A DNA stretch of 64,000 nucleotides from Deltaproteobacteria bacterium (lineage in GTDB: Bacteria > Myxococcota_A > UBA9160 > UBA4427). The stretch lies in NCBI GenBank assembly GCA_016713665.1, contig JADJOR010000011.1, positions 1-64,000 of the forward strand. The letters run 5' to 3'. Positions within the stretch are counted from its first letter, which is position 1. The number at the start of each line of letters is the position of its first letter. The position numbers were made by a program, and so were the translations under genes. This document shows, piece by piece, positions 47,044 to 56,468 of the stretch. The notes beneath the pieces are model-generated. The model worked only from the letters and a program-made list of their open reading frames with translations, did not search any database and was not told the DNA's origin.

Positions 47044-47898
47044 ATGACGCTCGCAGTCGGATTCATCGGCCTCGGCAACATGGGCGAGCCCATGGCGACC
47101 AACCTCGCGAAGGCGGGCTTCGCGCTCAGCGTCTACGACCTGCGCCCCGAGCCGCTGGCCCGCCTCGCGGCCCTCGGTGCCCACGTCGCGAGGTCGCCCC
47201 GCGAGGTCGGCGAGCGCAGCGAGATCGTCTCCTGCGTCGTCGTCGATGGCCGCCAGGTCGAGTCGGTCTTCCTCGGAGCCGGCGCAGGGGCCGGCGACCG
47301 CGACGGCCAGGGCAAGGGCGACGGCGTGCTCGACGGAGCGCGCGCGGACTCGATCTTCCTGATCCACAGCACCGTCAGCCCGCTCACCTGCCGCAAGCTC
47401 GCCGACGCCGCCCGGCCGAAGGGCGTGCACGTCGTCGATGCGTCGGTCAGCGGCGGCGAGGAGCGCTCGGCGGCCGGGACGCTCTCGCTCATGGTCGGCG
47501 GCGAGCCCGCGATCATCGATCGCTGTCGCCCGGTCTTCGACGTGATCGGCGAGCACGTCTACCACGTGGGCGGTCTCGGCCAGGGCCTCGCCGCGAAGCT
47601 GTGCAACAACCTGATCCTGCTCGCGACGATGCAGACCCTCGAAGAGGCGATCGAGCTCGCCGGCGCCGCGGGCGTCGACGCGAAGACGATGATCGAGATC
47701 GCCCGCACGAGCACCGGCGACAGCTGGGCGGTCCGCAACTACTTCGCGACCCGCGAGATGATGCAGCGCCATCCCCAGGGTCCCGCCGGCGCGCGGAAGA
47801 TCGGCGTCAAGGATCTCGTCCTCGCGGCGAAGCTCGGCCACGAGCTCGGGATCGACGTCCCGGTCGCGGATTTCTTCGCCGCGCGGCCCTGGGACTGA
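47044..47898 (+). CDS. 3-hydroxyisobutyrate dehydrogenase-family NAD-dependent oxidoreductase
   Basis: The 284-residue protein has the Rossmann motif GFIGLGNMGEPMATNLAKAG, the substrate segment DASVSGGEERSAAGTLSLMV then GG, and GGLGQGLAAKLCNNLILL with the catalytic Lys. The beta-hydroxyacid dehydrogenase family oxidises 3-hydroxyisobutyrate, tartronate semialdehyde or similar. A Gly/Asp-rich insert near residues 80-98 (GAGAGAGDRDGQGKGDG) is unusual. A terminator-like hairpin lies about 105 bases after the stop. Confidence 0.87.
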   Translation: MTLAVGFIGLGNMGEPMATNLAKAGFALSVYDLRPEPLARLAALGAHVARSPREVGERSEIVSCVVVDGRQVESVFLGAGAGAGDRDGQGKGDGVLDGARADSIFLIHSTVSPLTCRKLADAARPKGVHVVDASVSGGEERSAAGTLSLMVGGEPAIIDRCRPVFDVIGEHVYHVGGLGQGLAAKLCNNLILLATMQTLEEAIELAGAAGVDAKTMIEIARTSTGDSWAVRNYFATREMMQRHPQGPAGARKIGVKDLVLAAKLGHELGIDVPVADFFAARPWD

Positions 47899-48003
47899 CA
47901 CGGCGCACGGGGCGCAATCCGATCCTCGCGACGATCGAGAGGATGGCTTTCGGGTTCGCCCCGCAGGGCTGAAGGCGCCGTCCAGCCCGCTTCCGTGTCT
48001 CTC

Positions 48004-48030
48004 GGGCCGGAATATCCGGCCCGGGTCTTT
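48004..48030 (+). terminator. hairpin terminator after the dehydrogenase gene
   Basis: GGGCCGG (48004-48010) pairs perfectly with CCGGCCC (48016-48022) across AATAT, extended by one C-G pair, and is followed by GGTCTTTA. The T-tract is short. Confidence 0.5.
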
Positions 48031-48056
48031 ACATGGTCAAACTTTCCCACTAATAA
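48028..48056 (+). promoter_or_regulatory. possible sigma-70-like promoter for the PEP-CTERM gene
   Basis: TTTACA (48028-48033) is separated by exactly 17 bases from TAATAA (48051-48056), in an AT-rich patch that stands out from the GC-rich surroundings, about 77 bases before the start codon. The -10 match is weak, so confidence is moderate at best. Confidence 0.4.
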
Positions 48057-48132
48057 GAGGCCTGCGTTGCGGCAGGGAAGGCAAGTCGTCCTGAACTCGG
48101 CCGGGACCCCACTCGACCGGCTTGGATCAGGC

Positions 48133-49116
48133 ATGACCACTCGACCTCTCGGCCTCGCTCTTCTCACGTTCCTGGCGCTCGTCCCGACGTCCGCCCCGAT
48201 CACGGCCCGGGCGGCCTCGCTCGCGCCGGTCGTCGGCGCCCTCCAGTGGACCCAGACGGGAACGTCCGGCGTCATCACCGGCGACTACCAATCGACCGAG
48301 GAAGCGACCGACAGCGAGCTCGGCATCTCCCCGGTCGGAAGCCTCCGCTTCGGCTTCCTGAGCACGCTCGGGGGCATCACGCCCGACCCGGAAAACGGCG
48401 TCGCGAGCGTCTCGCCGCTGATCCTGAATCCCGATCCCCGCAGCGGGTTCACGCATACGAACGGCTCGAAGACGACCTCGACGCCCTTCGTCGCCCAGGC
48501 CGGGGACCAGCTGATCCTCTACTTCAACTACGTGTCGACGGATGGTCTCGACTACCGCGACTACGCCTGGGCTCGCCTCGTCGACAGCGCGACGAACGCG
48601 ACGGCCGCCTGGCTCTTCCTCGCCCAGAGCGGCAACGCCCCCGACGGCGACGGCACGAGCGATTATGTCCACGACAAGGTCCTGAAGCTCCAGACCGACG
48701 AGATCCTCGCGGACCAGGATCAGGACGCGGTCTTGAACGACGGCCAGCCCGTGATCGGCATGCCGATGGGCGCGCTCTCGGTCTGGGCTCCCCTCGGCGA
48801 GTCCGCGGACGCCTGCTGGGCCAAGGATCCGACGACCAGCAGCTGCGGTGCGACCGCCTGGGTCAAGTCCGACTACACGCTGCCGGACGGCGGAACGTAC
48901 TTTCTCGAGCTCGGCATCATGAATTGGGGCGACGAGCAGTATCAGTCCGCGCTGGCCTTCGACTTCGAGGGGCTCGCGTCGGAAAACCTCGGCCCGGGCA
49001 TCACGGTCTACGACAACACGGACGTCCCGGAGCCGCACGCCGCGGGCGCGCTCGTCAGCGGCATCGGCGCGCTCGTCGTTCTCGCACGCCGACGCCGAAT
49101 GCAGCCGGTCCGATAG
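48133..49116 (+). CDS. secreted PEP-CTERM sorting-signal protein
   Basis: The 327-residue protein has an N-terminal signal peptide (about 1-28, ending ITARA) and a C-terminal PEP-CTERM tripartite signal: VPEP, a transmembrane helix (AAGALVSGIGALVVLA) and RRRR. Such proteins are cut by exosortase and linked to extracellular matrix or polysaccharide. The middle region is beta-rich with two Cys (DACWAKDPTTSSCGA), and no family beyond PEP-CTERM is recognised. No exosortase is in the window. An AT-rich putative promoter and a hairpin precede it. Confidence 0.8.
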   Translation: MTTRPLGLALLTFLALVPTSAPITARAASLAPVVGALQWTQTGTSGVITGDYQSTEEATDSELGISPVGSLRFGFLSTLGGITPDPENGVASVSPLILNPDPRSGFTHTNGSKTTSTPFVAQAGDQLILYFNYVSTDGLDYRDYAWARLVDSATNATAAWLFLAQSGNAPDGDGTSDYVHDKVLKLQTDEILADQDQDAVLNDGQPVIGMPMGALSVWAPLGESADACWAKDPTTSSCGATAWVKSDYTLPDGGTYFLELGIMNWGDEQYQSALAFDFEGLASENLGPGITVYDNTDVPEPHAAGALVSGIGALVVLARRRRMQPVR

Positions 49117-49235
49117 CGGCGATCGCCGAGAGCGAAGTCGGCCACGCCGCACGCGAAGCGCCCGCCGCGGATCGCGGGTGAAGCGGGATCGCGGCGGCGC
49201 TGGCTTCGCTTCGTCGAACGGTGCATGCTGACCGC

Positions 49236-50495
49236 ATGAGCCGAGCTCCGCAGCGTCCCGACCCTCCCGCGCTCGCCGGCCCCGAGCTCTTCGATCCCGA
49301 GGCCTACGCCCGCGACGGCTATCCCCTCGCGACCTGGGCGCGGCTTCGGCGCGAGGATCCCGTCCATTGGTACGAAGGACTTCCCGAGCTGCCGTTCTGG
49401 GCGCTCACGCGGCGCGCCGAGATCGTCGAGGTCGCGCGCGACCCCGCCCGCTTCTCCTCCGAGAAGCGCTTCCACATCGTCGCCGGCGGCGACTACGGCG
49501 ATGATCCGCGGGAGACGCGGACGATCGTCCAGATGGATCCGCCGAAGCACCGCGACCGGCGCGGCCTGCTCTCGGCGCGCTTCACCCCCCGCGCGTTGCG
49601 CGGGCTCGAGGCCGACGTCGAGGCCATCACCGACCGGATGTTCGGCGCGCTCGCGGCGAACGGGGCGACGGGGGAATGCGATTTCGTCGAAGCGGTGGCC
49701 GCGCCGCTCGCGCTCGCGGTGATCGCGCATCTGATTGACCTGCCGGCGAACGACGGGCCGAGGCTCTTCCGCTGGACCAACGAGATGGCGGGCGCGACGG
49801 ATCCCCAGTATCGCCAGGCCGGTGAGTCACCGACCGAGACGCGCCTGCGCGCGACGGCCGAGGTCTTCGCCTACTTCAGCGAGATCGTGGCGCGGCGTCG
49901 ACGCGAGCCGGGCGAGGACCTCGTCTCGATCCTGGCCCAGGCGCGGCCCGACGGGGTCCCGCTCCCGGACCACGAGCTCCTGTCCTACTGCCTGCTGCTC
50001 ATCGGCGGAGGCAACGAGACGACGCGCAACGCGATGTCGGGCGGTCTGCTCGCGCTGCTCGAGCATCCCGAGCAGTGGCGACGGCTGCGGGCCGAGCCCG
50101 GGCTCGCGGCCTCGGCCGGCGAAGAGTGCCTGCGCTGGACGACCCCCGTCATCCACAACGCGCGCACCGCCGTCGCCGATTGCGAGCTCGGCGGACGCAC
50201 GATCCGCGCCGGCGAGACCGTCGCCCTCTTCTGGCCCTCCGCCAATCGGGATGAGGCGGTCTTCGACGCGCCCGATCAGTTCCGGATCGATCGCAGCCCG
50301 AATCCCCATCTCGCCTTCGGCATCGGCGAGCACATCTGCCTCGGAGCCCACCTCGCCCGGATGGAGATCCGGAGCGCCCTGCGCGCGCTCGCGACGCGCC
50401 TCGCCTTCGTCGAGCAGACCGGCCCCGTCGAGCGGCTCCAGTCGAGCTCGGTCGGCGGCGTCAAGCGCTTGCCGATCCGCTACCGACTCGCCTGA
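49236..50495 (+). CDS. cytochrome P450 (soluble class I type)
   Basis: The 419-residue enzyme has the oxygen-binding I-helix GGGNETTRNAMSGG, the ExxR in ECLRW region, and the heme loop FGIGEHICLGAHLARMEI with the axial Cys at about 367. It resembles soluble bacterial CYPs that hydroxylate terpenes or steroids with ferredoxin partners; none is adjacent. A GTG start at 49221 is an alternative. Its stop is 12 bases from that of the convergent Baeyer-Villiger monooxygenase, suggesting a shared catabolic theme. Confidence 0.9.
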   Translation: MSRAPQRPDPPALAGPELFDPEAYARDGYPLATWARLRREDPVHWYEGLPELPFWALTRRAEIVEVARDPARFSSEKRFHIVAGGDYGDDPRETRTIVQMDPPKHRDRRGLLSARFTPRALRGLEADVEAITDRMFGALAANGATGECDFVEAVAAPLALAVIAHLIDLPANDGPRLFRWTNEMAGATDPQYRQAGESPTETRLRATAEVFAYFSEIVARRRREPGEDLVSILAQARPDGVPLPDHELLSYCLLLIGGGNETTRNAMSGGLLALLEHPEQWRRLRAEPGLAASAGEECLRWTTPVIHNARTAVADCELGGRTIRAGETVALFWPSANRDEAVFDAPDQFRIDRSPNPHLAFGIGEHICLGAHLARMEIRSALRALATRLAFVEQTGPVERLQSSSVGGVKRLPIRYRLA

Positions 50496-50507
50496 CGCAA
50501 CCACCGC

Positions 50508-52352
50508 TCATCGCTCGAGCACGAGCCCCTGCAGCGTCCCCTCGGCCCGCCAGGCCGCGAGCAGCTCGGCGAACTCGGTCGGCCCCCCGAAGAAGAAGTT
50601 GCGATCGAGGCTCTTCACGTCGGGCCGGCCCTCGTTGTTGTAGTAGCTCGGCGTGCACTGCTCGGCGAAGGTCCGGTCGAAGTGGGCGGCCCGCTCCGCG
50701 AGCGCCGCGCACCACGCGTCTTCCGCCGCCTCCGACGCCTCGACCGTCCGCGCGCCGCGGGCCATCGCCTCGCCGATCACGTAGGCGATGTGCTGCGCCT
50801 GCACGTCGATCATGTACGGGAAATTGAGCGTATAGCCCGACTGGGCGAGGCTCATCATGAAGCAGTTCGGGAAGTCGTGCAGATGGAGGCCGTGGAAGGT
50901 CCGGTAGCCGTCGCGCCACTTCTCGGAGATCGTGAGCCCCCCGCGCCCGGTCGTCTCGTAGCCGGCGCGGCGCACGTACTCGGTCGCGACCTCGAAGCCC
51001 GTCGCGTAGACCAGGCAATCGAGCTCGATCTCGACGCCGTCGACGACGACGCCCTTCTTCGTGATCCGCTCGACGCCCCGCCCCTTCGTGTCGACCAGCT
51101 TCACGTTGGGTCGATTGAAGGTCGGGAGATACTCGTCGTGGAAGCAGGGGCGCTTGCAGAACTGGTTGTAGTAGGGCTTCAGCGCCTCGGCCGTCGCAGG
51201 ATCCCGGACGACCCGCGCGATGCGCGCGCGGACCTCCTCCATCGCCTCGTGGTCGATGCGCTCGGCGATCGCGGCGATCTCCTCCGGCGGGAGCGAGGCC
51301 TGCCCCGTCGCGACGGTCGCCGCGACGATCGCGTCGTGGACGCGCTTCGGGACGTCGGTCCAGCCGTCGGCCACGAGATCTTCCTCCTCGTAGCCGCCGC
51401 ACGTCAGGGTCTGGAAGTTCTCGATCCGGCGCTTCTGCCAGCCCGGGGCGAGACGCTCCGCCCATTCCGGGTCGACGGGCCCGTTGTTGCGGACGCCGAC
51501 CCCGGCCGGCGTGCGTTGGAAGACGAAGAGCTGCTGCGCGCTCGCGCCGAGATGCGGCACGCACTGCACCGCCGTCGCCCCAGTCCCGATCACGCCGACC
51601 CGCTTGTCGCGCAGGCCGGTCAGATTGCCGTTCGCGTCGCCGCCGGTATAGCCATAGTCCCAGCGCGACGTATGGAACGCCTTGCCCTCGAAGAGCTCGA
51701 TGCCCGGAATGCCCGGCAGCTTCGGCTTCTCGAGGAAGCCGACGGCCATGCAGACGAAGCGGGCGCGGAGCGTGTCGCCGCGGTCGGTGCGCACGATCCA
51801 GCGCGAGACGGACTCGTCCCAGCGCAGATCGTTCACCTCGGTCCGGAACAGCGCCCCGCGATAGAGATCGAATTTGCGCGCGAGGGCGCGGCAATGCTCG
51901 AAGATCTCGGGGCCCGGGGGATACTTCGAGGTCGGCTTCGTGCCGACCTCTTCCATCATCGGCAGGTAGCAGAACGACTCGACGTCGCAGGCGACACCGG
52001 GGTAGCGGTTCCAGTACCAGGTCCCGCCGAAGTCCCCGCCCTTCTCGACGATGCGCAGGCTCTGGACGCCGCTCTGCCGCAAACGCGCGCCGGTGATGAG
52101 CCCGCCGAAGCCGCCGCCGATCAGGACGACGTCGACGTCGTCGGTGACGGGCGCCCGTGAAAGCTCGCCTTCGACCCAGGGATCGCGCTCGAAGTGGGCA
52201 TGGATTCCGGCGATCTCGACGTACTGATCGGCCGCGTCGGCGCGCAGCCGCTTCTCGCGCTCCTCGCGATATTTCGCCCGCAGCGCCTCCGTGTCGACGG
52301 ACGAGCCCGCCCGCCCATCGCGCTCGCCCGATTGATCCGATCGCTTCGTCAC
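50508..52352 (-). CDS. Baeyer-Villiger-type flavin monooxygenase
   Basis: The 614-residue protein has an FAD Rossmann motif VLIGGGFGGLITGARL, GDFGGTWYWNRYPGVACD, the BVMO fingerprint-like FEGKAFHTSRWD and the NADPH motif GVIGTGATAVQCVPHL. An N-terminal extension of about 70 residues precedes the FAD motif, as in cyclopentadecanone-type BVMOs. It would insert oxygen beside ketones to form esters or lactones. Its ATG at 52352 overlaps the stop of the upstream DUF3604 frame (ATGA), showing operon coupling. Confidence 0.9.
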   Translation of the reverse strand: MTKRSDQSGERDGRAGSSVDTEALRAKYREEREKRLRADAADQYVEIAGIHAHFERDPWVEGELSRAPVTDDVDVVLIGGGFGGLITGARLRQSGVQSLRIVEKGGDFGGTWYWNRYPGVACDVESFCYLPMMEEVGTKPTSKYPPGPEIFEHCRALARKFDLYRGALFRTEVNDLRWDESVSRWIVRTDRGDTLRARFVCMAVGFLEKPKLPGIPGIELFEGKAFHTSRWDYGYTGGDANGNLTGLRDKRVGVIGTGATAVQCVPHLGASAQQLFVFQRTPAGVGVRNNGPVDPEWAERLAPGWQKRRIENFQTLTCGGYEEEDLVADGWTDVPKRVHDAIVAATVATGQASLPPEEIAAIAERIDHEAMEEVRARIARVVRDPATAEALKPYYNQFCKRPCFHDEYLPTFNRPNVKLVDTKGRGVERITKKGVVVDGVEIELDCLVYATGFEVATEYVRRAGYETTGRGGLTISEKWRDGYRTFHGLHLHDFPNCFMMSLAQSGYTLNFPYMIDVQAQHIAYVIGEAMARGARTVEASEAAEDAWCAALAERAAHFDRTFAEQCTPSYYNNEGRPDVKSLDRNFFFGGPTEFAELLAAWRAEGTLQGLVLER

Positions 52353-54294
52353 CGCTTCGACTCCCCTCGCTCCGCTCGGGCCCCAGCCTCGAGACCCGAT
52401 GTGCGTTCCATCCGACCGATCCGCGTGCCGGCTTCAGGCGCGTACCAGATGGGCGAAGTCCACGCCCTTTCCTGGACGACGGGACGATGTCGCGGATCGC
52501 AGCACGGCGCGAGCCCCGGCGGAATCCTCTCCGGATGGGCGCAATCGACGGCGTGCTCGACGCAGACTCGTTGGCTCCAGCTGGCTCGGCCGGATCGAAG
52601 TCGGGATCGCGCCAGACCCGACAGAGACTGGCCGCCCCGGATCCGCTGGTCTCGCACGTCTTCGGATCGACGGAGCCCGCCCGCTCCGCCTCGACGACGG
52701 TCACGACCTTCTCGTGGAGCTGGTCGCCCTCGAGCCAACCCTTCACGATCTGGATCTCGCGCAGCGGGGTGCCCGGATCGCCGGGCGCTCCCGGATCCTG
52801 CATCGCGAGGACGGTGAAGGTCGGCGAACGCTTCGAATCCCGCGCAGCGGCGGCCAGCACGCCGCCCATCGGCACACCCGCCCGGTCCGCCTGCGCGACG
52901 CCATCGGCCGCGCGGCAGATTTCGTCGCCGAAATCCCAGCCCCCGAAGAAGCGCGCCACGATGCGCGGACCGCTCGTGCCGTAGACCTCGCGCCGCTTCA
53001 TCGCCGCGAAGATCGAGGCGCGACTGTTCTCCTCGGCCCAGACGACGGCGAGGCCACCGGGGTTGTACTGGAGCAGGTCCGGCAGCCGCTCCTTCGGCCC
53101 CGCGCCGGCGCTCCAGATCGTATGGCCCGTGAAGCCGCGCTCCGATGCGCTGCCGGGGCGCGCGGTATGCGTGTCGGTGCTGCCGAGGATGCCGTAGCGG
53201 AAGGGATTGATGCCGAGCTCCGACTCGAGCACGAGCCCCTTCTTCAGCGCCTCCCGCACCGTATCCGAGCGGCGTGGCGGCAGGGACGGCCACGCCGACG
53301 GGTCCGACATGGCGCCCAGGAAGCTGTTGTAGGGCACCTTCTCGAACCCACACGCCTCGTCCCGCGTGTCGCCCCCCGGCAGACACTCGGAGTCGCCCTT
53401 GTGCTGCATGATCTCGACGAGCGGCTCGAGCCGTCGACGCCGCTCGGCCTCGGCCCGGGAGATGGGCAGACCCGCGTCCTCGGGTCGCTCGAGCTCGCCG
53501 CTCGTGAACATGAGGCCGTCGCTCAGGTTCGAGTTGTGCGGAATCGTGAGCACGTCACAGGGCTTCTTCGCCCGCAGGCATTGATCCTCGAGCGCGTCCC
53601 AGAGCGCCCGCGGCGAGGCGGCGTCGAGGTAGCTCGTCGGCAGCCGGGGCACGTTCGAGTCGGCGAACACCACGTTGCGGTGGAGATTGATGCCTCGCGC
53701 GGGCGTGCCGGTCCACTCGTAGGCGACGAAGGAGGTGAAGCGGCAGGCGTTCGTCTCGTCCTGGAAGGCATCGGCGGCGTCCCGCATGTCCTGCCACGCA
53801 TTGCCCGCCGCCTTCACGCAATCGCGCGCGCCCGGACCGCAGAACTCGAAGCGCTGCTTGTGACGGACCGTACGCTCCGAGAGCAGATTGATGCCGGTCG
53901 GTCGCTGCTCGCGGTAGACCCAGCACAGGTCGGCTTCGTATCGGGGATGCTTCGGATCGGTGCAGATGCGGACCTCGCCGAGCCATTCGGCGTGATCCGT
54001 CACCGCGGCGAAATCGAGCGGGCGAGCTCCGCTGCGCGCGTATTCGTACGCGCTCCGCGGCGTCCCGCCGGCGGCGGCGTCGAGGGAGTAGGCGGTGTGG
54101 ACGTGGAGATCCCCGAAGAGCGGCTGCCGCAGCGGATCGTGATGCGCACAGCGCGGCGCATCCCGGATCGGCTCCGCCGCCGACCAGGCGGTCGGCGTCC
54201 CGAGCAGAGCCAGACCGCACGCCGCGGCGATCCACCCTGCGCACGGGAGGTGTCTGCGAGGAAGACGGCGTCGCGCAAGCTTCGATCCGCCCAT
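52349..54294 (-). pseudogene. DUF3604 exported protein, apparent internal deletion with frameshift near 52580
   Basis: The frame from 54294 encodes a signal peptide (to about residue 40), then the DUF3604 domain with GDLHVHTAYSLDA, TDHAEWLGE, AYEWTGTPARGINLHRNVVF and LGSTDTHTARPG (metal-binding His/Asp). It reads in family fashion to RVWRDPDFDPAEPA near 52583. The conserved C-terminus (SWSQRVCVEHAVDCAHPER, then CCDPRHRPVVQERAWTSPIW) continues in a different frame, which stops at 52349 exactly at the ATGA overlap with the monooxygenase. About a dozen residues usually between these blocks are missing. Biology or assembly could cause this. DUF3604 function is not established; the metal-site motifs resemble PHP-like hydrolases. 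Confidence 0.78.
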
Positions 54295-55475
54295 CACGCG
54301 ACCGCCGGTCCGAGGCCGTACAGCCGCGCCGCGTTGTCGTGGAGCACCTTGCGCTTGAGCGCATCCGGCTGCGCCGCCAGCGCGCGCTCGACGTAGGCCG
54401 CCGGTCGCTCCGCGAGGCCGTTCACGAGCCCCGGATGCTGGCAGGTCGGATGCGGGAAATCGGTCTCCCAGAGCACGTTGTCCGGGTAGAGCGCGAGCAT
54501 CTGTTCGAGACCGTGGCGCTCGAACCAGAAGCAGCCGTAGATCTGGCGGCGGAAGTACTCGCTCGGGCGCAGGTCGTACTCCGGATGCTCCTTCCGGACC
54601 TCCATGTTCGCCCATTGCCAGTCCGCCGCCTCGAGGAAGCCGGGCAGCCAGCCGACGCCGCTCTCGACCGAGACGAAGCGAAGCTTCGGAAAGCGGTGGC
54701 ACACGCCGCCGAAGATCACCTCGGCGATGCAGTGGGCGTTGCCGACGAAGAGCAGCGTCGAGAAGCGCGCCATGTTGGCGCGGATCCCGGTCCCCGCACG
54801 ATCGTCGACGACGCCGCTCGTGTCGCCGCCGCCGATGTGGAACGACACGGGCAGCCCCGTCTCGTCGATGGCCGACCAGAGCCGATCCCAGTGGCGATCG
54901 CGCAGGGGCTTTGCGCCGTGATCCTCGGGGCGCATGCAGAGATTGATGCCGCGGTGGCCGATCGAGGCCACGCGCTCGACCTCGCGCACCGACGCCGCGA
55001 GGTCCCAGAACGGCAGCGCCGCGACCGGGATCAGCCGCGCGGGATCGACCGACGACCACTCGACCAGGAAGTCGTTGTACGCGCGCAGGCACTCGAGGGC
55101 GAGCTCGGGGCTCCCGAGCTGGAGATAGGCCGCCGAGCCGAAGCCGCCGATGTTCGGGTAGAGGACCTGGGCATGGATGCCTTCGACGTCCATGTGCGCG
55201 AGACGCGCCTTCGCGTCGAAGCTGCTCGCCGGGATGTCGTCGTAGCCCTTGCGGTGGTCGGGCGGCGAGCCGTCGAAGCCCGCCATCGTGACGGCGGCCG
55301 GGCTGTAGAGGCGCTTGTCGCCGATGGTCCAGTAGTCCGCGCCGTCCTCCCGGACGATGTGGGGCACCGCCTTGCCGAAGCGCTTCGAGACGCGCGAGGT
55401 CCAGACGTCGGCGGGCTCGGTGATGTGGGTGTCGACGTCGATCGGGCGCCAGGCGCGGAAGGCTTCGATGTCCAT
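54294..55475 (-). CDS. amidohydrolase (amidohydrolase_2, TIM barrel)
   Basis: The 393-residue protein begins after a strong GAGGAGGAACGC site and has WRPIDVDTHITEPADVWTSR (metal site), a LYPNIGG block, SFHIGGGDTSG, VSVESGVGWLPGFLEAADWQ and ETDFPHPTCQ with the C-terminal Asp ligand. It belongs to the amidohydrolase_2 group that includes decarboxylases and hydrolases of ring-cleavage products. Its TGATG overlap with the DUF3604 start makes an operon amidohydrolase-DUF3604-BVMO. Substrate unknown. Confidence 0.88.
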   Translation of the reverse strand: MDIEAFRAWRPIDVDTHITEPADVWTSRVSKRFGKAVPHIVREDGADYWTIGDKRLYSPAAVTMAGFDGSPPDHRKGYDDIPASSFDAKARLAHMDVEGIHAQVLYPNIGGFGSAAYLQLGSPELALECLRAYNDFLVEWSSVDPARLIPVAALPFWDLAASVREVERVASIGHRGINLCMRPEDHGAKPLRDRHWDRLWSAIDETGLPVSFHIGGGDTSGVVDDRAGTGIRANMARFSTLLFVGNAHCIAEVIFGGVCHRFPKLRFVSVESGVGWLPGFLEAADWQWANMEVRKEHPEYDLRPSEYFRRQIYGCFWFERHGLEQMLALYPDNVLWETDFPHPTCQHPGLVNGLAERPAAYVERALAAQPDALKRKVLHDNAARLYGLGPAVA

Positions 55476-55981
55476 GCGTTCCTCCTCGGGAGTCGTCGGA
55501 CGGGGTCGGCCCCGTCCGGCGCGGCGTTCGTTGCGGCGCCGGGGCGGGACGCCGGCCGCGGCCAGCGAGCGCCTGGTCGCATGATACGAACTTCGAGGCC
55601 GCGCGGGGCCGCGCCGATCGGCATCCCGGGACGACCTCGGGGCGAGGGGGTCCGCCCCGCGACGGGGGCGAGACCGGCGGTGCATCTCGCTCGGGAGACC
55701 GAGCCCGAGGCCGACATGCCGTCGTCGGGCCGAGCCATGCGGTCGGCGTCGGAACCGGAGACCGGATTCGCCTAACATCGACGTCCGACGAGCTCGCTCC
55801 GGCCGCGCTTCCGGGGGCCGAACGACGACGCCATCGCGACGCGTGGCCCCCGACCCATCCGGGGTCGACCAACCCTGCAACGCCCGGCGCACCCCCCGGT
55901 CGCCCGGGCGATCGGTGCGTCGCGGAACGCGTCCGAGGATCCGACGGGGCGGGACCGCCCCGAACCACGGGTCGGCCTCGC
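55476..55981. other. intergenic, no supported gene
   Basis: About 500 bases upstream of the amidohydrolase operon and downstream of the 55982 gene on the same strand. It should hold the operon promoter, but I cannot place it. No convincing reading frame, RNA or repeat seen. Confidence 0.5.
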
Positions 55982-56395
55982 CTAATCCATCGTCCAGAGC
56001 TCGCCCACGACGACACCATCGCGTGTGATCAGCTGTCGTCGGAGTCGAGGGCGATCGAGATCCCCTGCATCCGCAGGCCCCGTCGAGCTCAGGAGTCGCT
56101 CGAGCGCGGCGAGCCGCTCGGGCGGCGCGTGCAATTCCCCATCGAAGCGCACCCCGCGCTCGCGGGCGGCGAGTCGAGCGAGCTCGACCGTCGGCCGTCG
56201 AGCGAGATCCACCCCGAAGCGCCAGAGGCAGCCCTCGGCCGCTCGACCTAGCACGAATCGGGGCGGGAGCCCTTCGGAGCGCGATCGGACGATGCGCCCG
56301 TCGGCGTCGAACGTGTAATGCGCAGTCAACGTTTCGAGAACCGAAGCGAGACCCGTCCTGCTCGCGCCGCGCCCCGACTCGATTTCTTCAGGCAT
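55982..56395 (-). CDS. hypothetical protein
   Basis: The 137-residue protein (151 if the ATG at 56437 is used) starts MPEEIESGRGASRTGLASVL and contains TAHYTFDADGRIVRSRSEGL then PPRFVLGRAAEGCLWRFG, ending GVVVGELWTMD. The beginning resembles the N-terminal segment of proteins often annotated near GNAT acetyltransferases, but no GNAT motif is present. I assign no function. It is divergent from the SnoaL-like gene. Confidence 0.55.
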   Translation of the reverse strand: MPEEIESGRGASRTGLASVLETLTAHYTFDADGRIVRSRSEGLPPRFVLGRAAEGCLWRFGVDLARRPTVELARLAARERGVRFDGELHAPPERLAALERLLSSTGPADAGDLDRPRLRRQLITRDGVVVGELWTMD

Positions 56396-56468
56396 CGCCC
56401 AGATTTCTTCCCATCCGCGTTCCGTTGGTCGTATCATGGGCTCGCGCCCGCCCGGATCGGAGATCGTC

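Noticed and set aside
50461..56019. A 1852-residue minus-strand reading frame
   Set aside because: It joins a shadow of the amidohydrolase, the DUF3604 first frame and a shadow of the monooxygenase. Only the DUF3604 part is real.
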